From the NCBI GenBank assembly GCA_024734495.1, contig JALMQS010000817.1, forward strand, positions 342,093 to 406,092: a stretch of 64,000 nt of DNA. Reading direction: 5' to 3'. The notes beneath the pieces were generated by a model, which was not told the DNA's origin, made no database searches, and saw only the letters and a program-made list of their open reading frames with translations. The DNA is from Forficula auricularia. Lineage: Eukaryota > Arthropoda > Insecta > Dermaptera > Forficulidae. Shown here in pieces: positions 19,622-31,667 of this stretch. Made by a program: the position numbers and the translations under genes. The first letter of the stretch is position 1. Each line of letters opens with the position of its first letter.

Positions 19622-22600
19622 CTGTGAAAATAAAAAAATTATTAATAATAATTGAATGTAATGGAAGGCAGCCCAGGGGTAGTGAGGAAAGAAAAAATTA
19701 ACACATATCAAATAAGGTGTAATTTATTGGAATACTTATTATAAACATTATTATATATTAAAATTAGAAATTTTAATTATTGAGCGGTATTTTCTATTGA
19801 AGTGGGAATGGTAGATTAATTGGTAATTTGTTTAAAAAATTGATGATTCGCAGGATAGACCCTCCTTCTTCAGGAACCACGAAGCAACCTCCGTGTATAT
19901 TAATATTATTTGTAATTGCAATTAAGTTTAAAATTTTGTGGATAGCGATAGCTTGAGGATGGTCGAAGCCGGTCCAAATATCATAACGTTGGGAAAAATA
20001 TAAATTACATTTTATTTAATTCTGGTTGCAAATAAAAATCGACCTGAATTTAAAATTAAAAATAATATTAATATATTGCTTTTACTTAAAGAAAAAATTT
20101 ATCTAGCAACGACGGTCCGCTAGGTACTATTTATAAGTTTATTTAGCGACGTTTCGCCGACAACCTTAATTCTACGACGGTGTGAAAGAAAACTTTCGAA
20201 CAACTTACAGAGTTTCGGTGCAAGGGATCAATTTGGAAAGAAGATTAATATAATATATTAATACGAGCTTTTCGTGCGTGCCTTCGGCACGCCCTCGAAG
20301 CTCGGCCCTCCGGGCAGCGTCTCGGTCCAAAAATTGTATTCCTCTTAAAAAACCACACTCCAAATGTATACCCGTAAACTACCGAAAATACATCGTCTCT
20401 TAAAAGTTTCGCATCTTTAATTTTTGAGTGGCGAGGGGGGGGGGGGGAGGAACAATTATCAATATATTTAATGTTTCTTAATTTAAAATGAATTGGAGTC
20501 TTTCATTTCAAAATTCGAATATATATATTTCAAATTTGCCTGGTTAATGAAAATCGATTGGAGCCATCAGTTTAAAATCCTAGCTGAGAATTGTATTTCA
20601 AATTTGCCTCGTTAATTAATATATATTTAATGTTTCTTAATTTAAAATCTATTGGTGTTTTTTCATTTTCATTCGAGTTCAAATGAATACAATATTATCT
20701 CGACACAAAGTCTAAATCAAAAATATATAGTTTTAGTAAAAGAAATCAAGGTATAAATATTAATGTGACATTGGTCTAGTGGTTAGAGCTGATGACCATA
20801 GTTCAAGAGTTCGTCGGTTCGATTCTAGGCAAGAGGGTAATTTTTTTAGAGAAATTTCTCTAAGCGTTGTTAAAAATTAATCTAGACAAACATATATATA
20901 GTATATTAATCTTAAACTAGAGAATACATTCAGGTTGGACAGATAAGAAAATTACTTACAATTTTCTAGTAATCCTGAATCTGTCAGTTTTCAAGTAATA
21001 ATAAAAATATATCGAATAAATTCAGATAAATTAAATAGACAATAAGTAAAAATATATTTTTACTTATTATCTATTAAAATGTTTCACCTAGAACCGACAC
21101 CAAATTCTTTAAAGATTATAGATAAATTAAAACTTTTCTTCTTTATTTTTTTGCTTAAGGTAGTTCTTTCACAAATGCAAAAATTCAAGAAGTCTTTGAA
21201 ACTTGGAATATAAGTCATTAAAAGCATAATAAACACACTGTTAAAATTTGAAGACGATTTACAACACCAAACATTTTACATAGGGTGGGAAAATGATCAT
21301 TATTTTATTTTTTTCATTGAAGGACTTTCACCATCTTGATGAAAAACTAATATTTGTTAGAATAATATATTCGGAGTAAATTAAAAAAAAAAATTGAAAT
21401 TATTTACCTCGTAGTTTTGATAAAAAATAGAAAAAAAAACATATATGGGCGATTATTTTTAGTGGAGGGGATATAATATCAATGGCTTGGAAACGATCCG
21501 GCTAGTATGTGTGTATCCATATAGAGATTTCGTAGTGTGAAAAATAGTCACGTTAAAAAAACATAACCTAAAATTTTAGTTCCGTTCATAATTATAGAGT
21601 GGTTAAGAGGCTAAAACTTGTGTGGATTGTCGCGAAAGAACCTCCTTAAACATGCCAAAGCTTATAAAATTAAAGAACATGTTTCTGAACACATTAAACA
21701 TCTTTTAAATATAAATAGAGATGCTTTACTTATTTCAGAATTAATTTCCCCACTTAACCTACTCTGTAGACCATAAATACATCTACAAAGCCTCGTAAGT
21801 GGGTTTAATTATATAAAAATTTTGTATTTAATTAATCTTAATCTAGACGAAAGATTCATGTTAGACAAATAAGAAAATAAGTTAAAATTTTCTAGTTTGT
21901 TCATTATATTTTGGCTTATAATCCTGAATCCGATTTCAAGCGATAATAAAAGTAATCGGTAATTTTTTGCTTTATTTAAAAGTGATATATTAATATTATT
22001 GATACTTACGTATTAACGCCACCGCAGCTACAGATTTGGCGGTTTTTAAATTTCGCCAATCTACACCTAAAATTTTTGAGATAAATCATAAAATAGAATA
22101 AATCAGTTCCCTCTGTCAAAAAACAACTTGAATAGGTTCGGTTTATGATCTCGGTTTGATGATATAAAAAATGCGGGTACATTAACGCCACCGCAAGGTT
22201 TGTTTAGGAACGCATTTTTTTATCTAATCGAACGGAGATCATAAACCGAACCTATTCAAGTTGTTTTTTTGACAGAGGGGAACTTATTTATTCTATTTAT
22301 CTCTAAAATTTTAGGTGTAGATTGGCGCTGCTGTGGCGTTAATACGTAAGTACCATATTATTTTACGAGATTTTCGTGCGTGCCTTCGGCACGCCCTCCA
22401 AGCTCGGCCCTTCGGGTTGCTGCCCTGGCGGGCGGCGTCTCGGTCCGAAAATTTTATTCCTCTTAAAAAACCACACTCCAAATGTATACCTGTAAACTCC
22501 CGAAAATACATAGTCTCTTAAAAGTTTCGCCTCATTTTCGTCCTGACACAGCTACAGAAATGAGGCTCTAGATATGAATCTGGAAGTATTTTTTTTTCTA

Positions 22601-25600
22601 TGATCTACAGCATTGTGATATTTTTGTGTGGAAATATATTTATTTAAATAAGTGGGATCGTGTGAGGAGGAGAATTATATTATATCATTTTTTTAAAATT
22701 TGGGATCGATAATCGATATAAGGCTCCAAATATTTAAAAGAGATCAAGTGTTGTTTGTATGACAGGCTGCTCCAGTATTGCAATGAGAAACTCATGTGGG
22801 CATGCGTGTCTTAAGTCGTTTAATTTTGTAAAAATCAAAAAATAAGAATAACAAAATTTAGATTTTTAAAAAATTATAAAAAAGTGGCAAATTATTAAAA
22901 AATAAACAAATAATTTATAAATCAAATAAGATGTGATTGATTTCTTTTTCTGTGCGCAAAGAAAAGCGAATTGAATATTTAATTTTTGAGTGGTGAAGGG
23001 GGGGGGTAATAATTATCAATATATTTAATGTTTCTTAATTTAAAATCAATTGGAGTCTTTCATTTCGAAATTTGAGTCCAAATTACGATTATATTTCAAA
23101 TTTGCCGCAAATATACCGATGGCGCTCTCTCTCGGCAGCATTACCTTAGCGTTGCGGCAAATTAATCTAGACAAATATATATATAGTATATTTTAAATTC
23201 AACTTAAAAGGTCGATTTTTATTTGAAGCCAGAATTAAATAAATTTAAATTTATTATTTGCCAACGTTTTGACCCGCTCAGACAGCGCGAAGTTTTGAAC
23301 TTAATTGCAATTAAAAATAATATATTATATTTGTTCTACAATTCTCTCACCTTTTCCAATTTTATTTCAGAAAATATCAAGTTAATTTCAGAAAACCCCA
23401 ATTGTATTTTAGAATTCTCAATTAAATTTCAGAAAGCTCTTCTGGATCCCCATCAAACCAATCCCTGCCCCCTGAACCATCTCCCCTTCTCCAGCTCCGA
23501 TAGCTCTCCGCCCCAACAACCCTATCCACCCCTCGCCCGAGCAGAATTCATAAAACGGTTCTAAACTATTTTTTAGTAATTTGAAGAAGACACCTATATC
23601 TTATATCCTATATTTTGAATAAGAAAATTTTATTTTCAATGATTGATTTTCTGCATTCAAATATACATTTGTTCTACTACTTACTGAGGAAAGTTGTTTT
23701 TTGAAGATTTTAGCATTCTCTTTAAGTTTTTCAGCTAATTCTTTATCAACATCCGCTGGGTCTGTTTCAACTTGATCTCTTGAAAGTGAACCCATATTTT
23801 GATAGAAATCAAAACATCTTCGCCTTTTTATTTGTAAACCGACAGATTCAAAAATTTTCTTAGCTAAAAAAAAAATAGAATTTATTTAATGGTATTTTTA
23901 AACATTTTTTTTCATGCACTATAATGACAAAAATGGCTAATATCGAAGGCTAAAATTAAAATTAAATATATAAATAAATATTAAACTTGTTTTTAAGGTT
24001 GTTGTTTCGCGACAATACTAGCAAAAAGTTAATGCTAGAGTATATAGAACAGTCAATAAGGATTCATAATTCATAAGCCCAAAACATTTTGCTGTTTATG
24101 TACCACTACTAGCCAATTCCGTACTGCTTTGACAAATCTGGCAGATTTGTAAGAGATTGAATATTTTTATATTAAAATCACAGATAAAATACATTTTAAA
24201 TTTCTATAAAAATCGTTTTGTTATTTTTTAACAAATGTAATCAACGCCTACGTTACACCTTATGAAAATTATGAAAAAATCTAGCGCATGCGCGCTTTAT
24301 ACATCTTCGCTGGTTAAATAAATGCGCTGTTGCCAAATTGTTTTTAGTGTAGATTTTTTATACATTTTTCATTATTTATTCATTTATCTCAGAAACTGTG
24401 TTGTAACTATGAATCAAAATTGTTCTTAAAATATGTATTGGTTATTGTTTAATGTTGGTTTAGTTTTTTATAAAAATGGTAAGAAGAGTTTCTTAATTAT
24501 AATTAAATATGTATGTAAACTTTCCGAAATCCCGTATAGTGCAATGTATAAGAGTCTGAAAAACTCGATTTTTGAAATTTAATATCTCCGGAACAATATT
24601 GATCATAAATTTCGTTTTGCCACCAATCGATGCAGAAGTATTTAAATAATAATCTGTCTAAATTTCAAAAAAATCCTAAGAAAACCCATTTGGTGGAACA
24701 ACTACCTTAATAGAATAGTATAGATTTTAGGGGAGTGAGAAAATTAATTTATGAGAATTTTTTATGGTTTCGTACATCAAGAAAATAAATTGACACGTTC
24801 TGATGTGGCCATCCACTTGACTTTACCATACACTTCTAGTTGTGAGTTTGGTCCAAGGGTCTAGATTTTCATTTTTTGACCTCCCACCCACTTCCGCCCT
24901 CCCATTTTGGTCGGTTTGTTTTTGAATTTTTAGTGTTCTGGGGGCCCACTGATTATGTATACAAAATTTGGTTGAGTTTGCTCAAATGGCCTAGATTTTT
25001 ATTTTTTGGCCCCAGAAAAAAAAATATTTTCGTTATTATAGGTTCATTTCTCTTGTTTTTTAGTTTGAAAATATTATAATTTTAATTCTTAACCCCCCTC
25101 CATCCTCCTTAATTTTGGGTCGATATGCACCAAATTATAATCAGCTTTTAATCTCAATGCACCAACTACGTGTGAAATTTGCTTTTGATATTCAAACTAG
25201 TTTTTGAGCTAACTCGTCCACAAAATTTGGTAACTCACAGACTAACTAACAGACATTTTGACAAAACAGTTATTATCTCTCGAAAAATATAATTTTTTCG
25301 ATATTCACTTATTAGAGCTTTTTTGTAGACTGAAATCCCATGGTTTCGCCCAATTTTTTTTTAATCAAAATAGCCTCAACCGTTTTTGAGATATTTCGAA
25401 AAAAAGAGCAAAAAAAACACTTTTTTCATGCGCGATTGTATGGTAAAGTAAAAATAGATAAATAAAACTTAAGACATTTATATATAAACATGTTTATTTT
25501 TTACTAGTTTCCCCAATGTTTGGCTCATCAGAAAATTTATTAAAATTACATAAAAGTTTTTGGTATACTGGGGAGGCAGAAGAAACAAAAACGGTCAAAT

Positions 25601-28600
25601 AGTTAATAGTCCAGGCAAATTACGATTTTAACAGGAAATAATTCCCGGTAAAGAATTTATTGCTGGAATATCTTTATTGGTACTCCGATATTGTTACCCT
25701 AAGTTTTTCCCCAAATCTATATTGTGGAAATTTTTCTACGAGCCTCAAAATGGGAAAATTTCTGAGTTTTTTCAGTTTTCTTGAATAACTCTAAAACGGC
25801 TTATCAAATCAAAAAGATACCCTTTATATAAATTAAAGCTCTTACAACTACGCGTAAAATGGTAACATTTCATCTATTTAGGTTCAGTAGAACCGGTACT
25901 AGCGCCTGTCGAAAAACAGCCCTCGGGATCACTTTTAAATATCCCCAAAACTCGTACTTTTTTAGATTTTTCCCCATTTTGACCATGAAGGAGCACGTTT
26001 TCGTAAAGACGACTCTATACATTTTTAACTTAATTAAATTTGCTGCAATTTAAACAAAGTTTCATCTTAATTGGATAATGGTAAACCGTGACTCAATGAG
26101 GTTGAAGCTTTGAATTTTTTGCAAAAAAAAACGCAGTTTTTCCTTCATAAAATGAAAACTACTCATCCTAGAAAATTGATTCTTATCTTATTGTCTAGGA
26201 AATTTTGTTACTTGAACGTTTACTTTTTGTAGTTTTAAAGATATCCAGCATTTTCCATGACAGGAAATGATCCATTGTTTCAAAAAATCGCAGTTTTTCC
26301 TTCATAAAATGAAAACCACTTGATTTCTATCTCATTCTCTAGGAAGTTTTATTTACTTGAACGTTTACTTGTGCCACTTTTTTGTTAAAACTCTTAGATT
26401 TATAGATATCTAGCATTTTCCATGACGCTTTTGAGGATTCAGATAATATCCTATATATCTATAAATCTATGAGTTTTAACAAAAAAATCGTACAAGTAAA
26501 CGTTCAAGTCAACAAAAATTTAAGAATAAGATAGAAATCAAGATATCAAGACATTATTTCTTTTTCTTATTTGATAAAAATTTTATTTTTAGTAAATAAT
26601 CGATAATTTTTAAACAATGTTTTAATTTATAAAAATCATCTTTTTAAAATAGGACTGTATGATAAGGGAGAGTGTTCATGTGATGGTATATCATGGGGAT
26701 GTCTCAATCATATGATATTTAGTTGTCCAAAATTTAGATTTAGAGTATAGATTAGAGGGTGAATTGATTGCCAATGCCAACGATGTTCAAAGGCCATGGA
26801 ATTTGGCGCATCTTTTGTCTTTCGAGAGAGAGGAAATAAACAAATCATTGATTAGGTTTATCCTAGCAAATAAGATCAAGCTATAGTACAATTGACAACT
26901 GCAGTTATTATACTTAATTTATATTTTGGCTGTGAATGTTTTATTATTTGTGACATTTTTTCATTATTTATTTATTAGTTTATTGTTCTATTTATACAAT
27001 ATTTACTTGTTTATTATTTATTTGTTAATTTATTGTTTTATTTATTTATTTATTATTTTCATTGTCTGTGATACTATTTGATAGTTTATAAACTCATGGT
27101 AGACTGGCTATAATGGAATTCATTCCGAGGCCAGGAAGAGAAAAAAAAAAATTTATAAATAAAAAGCCAATATAATTTAGATATGCACTTTTGTTTAGTT
27201 TAGATAAATAAAATATTATATATAAATGGTTTTAATTCCTTAAATAAAACTACCGATAGATTGATGACATTTTTTAATTTAAAAAATCATTAAGTTATTT
27301 CATTAATTCATGGAAAATGTTGTCTATTTTCAGAAAAAGGCAATTTCACAAATTAGGTGAAAAACATTATTTTAGCTCCGTCTCATTTGGTTAATGAAAA
27401 ATAAATTTAATTCCAAACATACCATATTCAATAACTTCTATCGAATCCAATTTCGAATTATTATTTTTATTATAATTTTCTATAATATTATGTATATCCT
27501 TGAAATCAGGAAATTTTTTTCTTTTTAATATATTTTGCTCGATTTCTTCATTCAAATCTTTAAAAGGGGTATCTAAAAAAAAAAAAAAAAAAAATTATTA
27601 ATATTATTAAGAATAAGTAATATGTTGAAAAATTGAACATTGAATCAAATTTTATATTTATAATCTAATGATTTTGTTTTAAGTAGAATTTCATCTCGAA
27701 TAGTAACATCATGTTTAGTAAAATAAAAGTATCGGATATTAAAGCAATCTAAACCTCGAAAGTTAAATAATATAATCAATAATTTCTTATGTTAATACTT
27801 CTACATATTAGAAATTTTTGGTTATATTATTTAGTTCAGAATGCTCATCGCCATGGCGAACTCGAAAGCGTCTATCTTTGATATAAGATCGCAATATTTC
27901 GAAAAACTGTTCAGGTAGATACTCATGTAGTTTGACTAAAGGCCTTCATGCCAAACTTTGTCAAAACCCAGAGCAACATCAAGAAAAACTGCGGCACAGA
28001 CTTTTTTTCTTCAAAAGCTTTTTCAATGATATTAGTTATTCGGTGTACTTGGTCAATCGTGGAGTGTTTATTTCTGAAGCCAAATTGGTGTGAAGGTATT
28101 AATTTCCATAAGTCTCCCTAATAATAGTTTTTCAAAGATTTTTGACAAAATCGGCAACAATGATATTGGTCGATAAGAGGCCACTTCTTTAGGCTCCTTT
28201 CCAGGCTTAAGGATAAGTATCACTTCAGCAATTTTCCAGTGGTGAGGCACATACCTAAGCTTAAAGCAAGCGTTTATGAGGTATTGTAGTTTATAAAGGG
28301 CTACTTCGGGAAGCTCTTTCATGATGTATGCAATGGTCCTGGAGTTGAACGATAATTTATTTTGATAATTAGTTAAATTCTTATTTTTATTCATCATTAA
28401 GTCTAATTAAGGCAATCGATTAATCATCGAACAAGGGAGACTTATGAGTTCTGGGAAAACATAGCAAATGACCGGTGATTAACAACAGAGAAGAGTATTG
28501 ACATGAGTGCGGCGAATGAGTGAGCATCTACTGCTATCAATGTGGCTCTGAATACACCTACACATATACTTTATATTCAAGTTCCGCAGTTTTGACAGGA

Positions 28601-31600
28601 GAGAGGCTAATCGAGTGAGCATACACTGCCAGAGGAATCGAAGAGAAGGTATACAAATACCTATACCTTTACCTTCAAGTCCCGCCGTGATTGACTTCAA
28701 GAGCCAGGAGTGAATAGGAGAGCTTTACTATCTTGTATATATACATATCTACACACCCGGAGGCGCGACACACACACCTACGCGCTGATTCCTCGAGTAC
28801 AAGGAGTATACAACGAGCACACCCACACCGGAGGCTCCTCTCAGGACTTCGCCTGCAATACGGATACAGAGTGCATTGTACAATCCATCAATAAAACATC
28901 TCATTGTCTCATAACCGCTGGTCTGTATAACATTATTTATAGTATTAGTACCAGGAAGCCCATTTCCATACATCCTTCACTCATCACCTAAGATTTCATT
29001 CTCCATTTTAGGGACGTGCCACTTGGATCAGACACTGAGGGACACACCCACCCCATCAACAAATAGCGAAGCAGATTAAACTAAGATAACGTAACAATAT
29101 AAAGCCCAATTTCCCTAGTACATAAGTTACATTCCCCCCCCCTTGCCCCTAATAACCCCCCACCCCCTCGTGAACTGTTCAGGTAGATACTCATGTAGTT
29201 TGACTAAAAGGCCTTCATGCCAAACTTTGTCAAAACCCAGAGCAACATCAAGAAAAACTGCGGCACAGACTTTTTTTCTTCAAAAGCTTTTTCAATGATA
29301 TTAGTTATTCGGTGTACTTTGTCAATCGTGGAGTGTTTATTTCTGAAGCCAAATTGGTGTGAAGGTATTAATTTCCATAAGTCTCCCTAATAATAGTTTT
29401 TCAAAAGATTTTTGACAAAATCGGTTACAATGATATTGGTCGATAAGAGGCCACTTCTGTAGGCTCCTTTCCAGGCTTAAGAATAAGTATCACTTCAGCA
29501 ATTTTCCAGTGGTGAGGCACATACCTAAGCTTAAAGCAAGCGTTTATGAGGTATTGTAGTTTATAAAGGGCTACTTCGGGAAGCTCTTTCATGATGTACC
29601 CAGTTATGAGGTCGTAACCGGGAGCTTTCTTTGCATTTAAGTTATAGGAGATAGTATTCCTAACTTCTTTTAAGGCAACAAGAGGAATTTCTTTTTGGTC
29701 AGTTTTATGTATGAAGGTAGGATTATCATTAGAATTTAAAGGTGGATTAGGTTTAAAAACATTTATGAAATAATCAGCAAAAATATCCGATTTTTGTTTT
29801 GAACTCCTGGCCCATTTCCAGGGGAATCTTGAATTTTGGGTCTTCTAATTTTCTTGGTGGCTTTGTGATCGGGGTGTCTGGATTGTTGCCACTTTCTTCG
29901 AGCTTTCCTTTTTGACAAGATAAGTTCTTTTATTTCAAATGGATAGAATATTTTATGAGAAATATTTTCTCGTACTGATGGTGTGCTTTCCTCTGCTGCT
30001 TGTTGTCTATCAGCTACGAATTGCTCAACTTCTTTATCAAATTTGCTCTTTTGTCGTTAGTGGTATTTGGAGGTTTATAAACTCCTCGAGCTTTCTTCTA
30101 AATTTATTCCAATCAGTTCTTTTGTTGGTGAGCCATGGCGATGAGCATTCTGAACTAAAGCAAATATCTGCTGGAGTGCCTCAGGGCAGTGTTCTTGGCC
30201 CAACTCTATATTTGTTATTTACAAATGACATTCCACTTGATGAGAATGCTGCTATAGCTACATTTGCTTTTGATACAGCACTCCTTGCAGTCGATGAAAA
30301 TGTTTATGAAGTTACAGCTAAGCTACAAAGTGCCATAAACAAAATCAACCAATGGACCAAACGATGGCGAATAAAAGCTCAATGAAACAAAGTCAACTCA
30401 TATCAATTTTACCTATAAAAAAATAGTTACTATTCCTATCCAAATTAATCACCAAAGAATACCTTATGCCAATACAGCTAAGTATCTAGGCATGACTCTA
30501 GATTAGCAAAACTAAAGTGGAAAGAAGACGTAAAGAAAAAAACAAGAACTTAACATCAAATTTCGAAAACTTTACTGGCTACTTGAAAGCAATTCAGAGC
30601 TGTCTGTGAAAAATAAAATTTTAATTTATAGTCAAATTTTGAAACCCGTATGGACATACGGGAATCAATTATGAGGCTGTACAAAAAATCCAATATAGAA
30701 ATTATACAAAAAGTGTGTGTGTACTTATGTACACGCGTTAGAAGTTATACTTCTTTACACAGTTTTTGTAACTGACAAATATATATATTATTCAAAAATA
30801 TAATATATAATTATTAAGAATTGATTATTAATATAAATAATATATTTCACATCCACATCAACTGGCTTATTGAATTTGAAAATAACAACACGTTTTGTTA
30901 AAGGAATATATTATTTATTCTATTCTGTAGCCAACTTCATCATGTTAATTTTTGAGACATCTGCGCGCGCAGGTCACAAATTCACTCTCATCCAAACGCG
31001 CCAAAAGAAGTATAACTTCAAAAATTTCAAAATAAAGTCCTAAGAAGTTTGTAAATGCCCCTTGGTACATCAGAAATAGTGACCTGCATCGAGATCTACA
31101 CCTCGATGCAGTCTCAGAAGAAATGCACAAATATGCCGTTAGACACCACTAACGTCTACACAAACAGGAAAATCAAGAAATGAAACAAATGCTCAACATT
31201 GATGATAATGTTCGTCGACTAAAAAGAAGAAAAACTTATGAACTATTTATTTAACAAATTATATTAATTATTCCATTTGGATAATATTAATCTTATTATT
31301 GTATATATATTGTTAAGTGAGGATTATATTTGTTAAATATTTTCCTAATGTGTGCCTTAAGTATGTGAAATAACAAATCTTTTGACAATTGTGTTAATAA
31401 TTGGTTAAGATAAATAAAATTTATATAAAAAAAAATTATATTATTTAACTTTCGCGGTTCAAATTGCTTTAAGAAAAAATTAAAACTAACGTTTAAAAGT
31501 TAATTTGTCTAAAAAATATCCAATATTAAATTTATAATTTTCTCATTAATATATTAATGAGAAAATTATAAATTTATTTAACTTCATTATTTCAAGTTAG

Positions 31601-31634
31601 AAATATATAAGTTCAGATATTATTATTATTATTA

Positions 31635-31667
<33 letters not shown>

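Larger units (their letters stand above)
27834..31435 (-). mobile_element. Jockey-type LINE with twin-priming inversion and 12-bp TSD
   Basis: TSD ttatattattta at 27,822-27,833 and 31,436-31,447; an A-rich tail precedes the right TSD. The left segment (27,834 to about 30,130) carries reverse-transcriptase coding on the minus strand. The right segment (about 30,133-31,435) carries the 3' part on the plus strand. The two meet with a ~24-bp overlap ('ccatggcgatgagcattctg'), the signature of twin priming. Coding is broken by stops and frameshifts. Confidence 0.85.

Noticed and set aside
23223..23564. 113-codon plus-strand frame
   Set aside because: Compositionally split AT-rich/C-rich sequence without recognisable motif; C-rich part resembles nearby repeat bodies.
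28710..28991. 93-codon frame and its antisense partner
   Set aside because: Neither has motif or splice support; the region is the non-LINE block of unknown nature.
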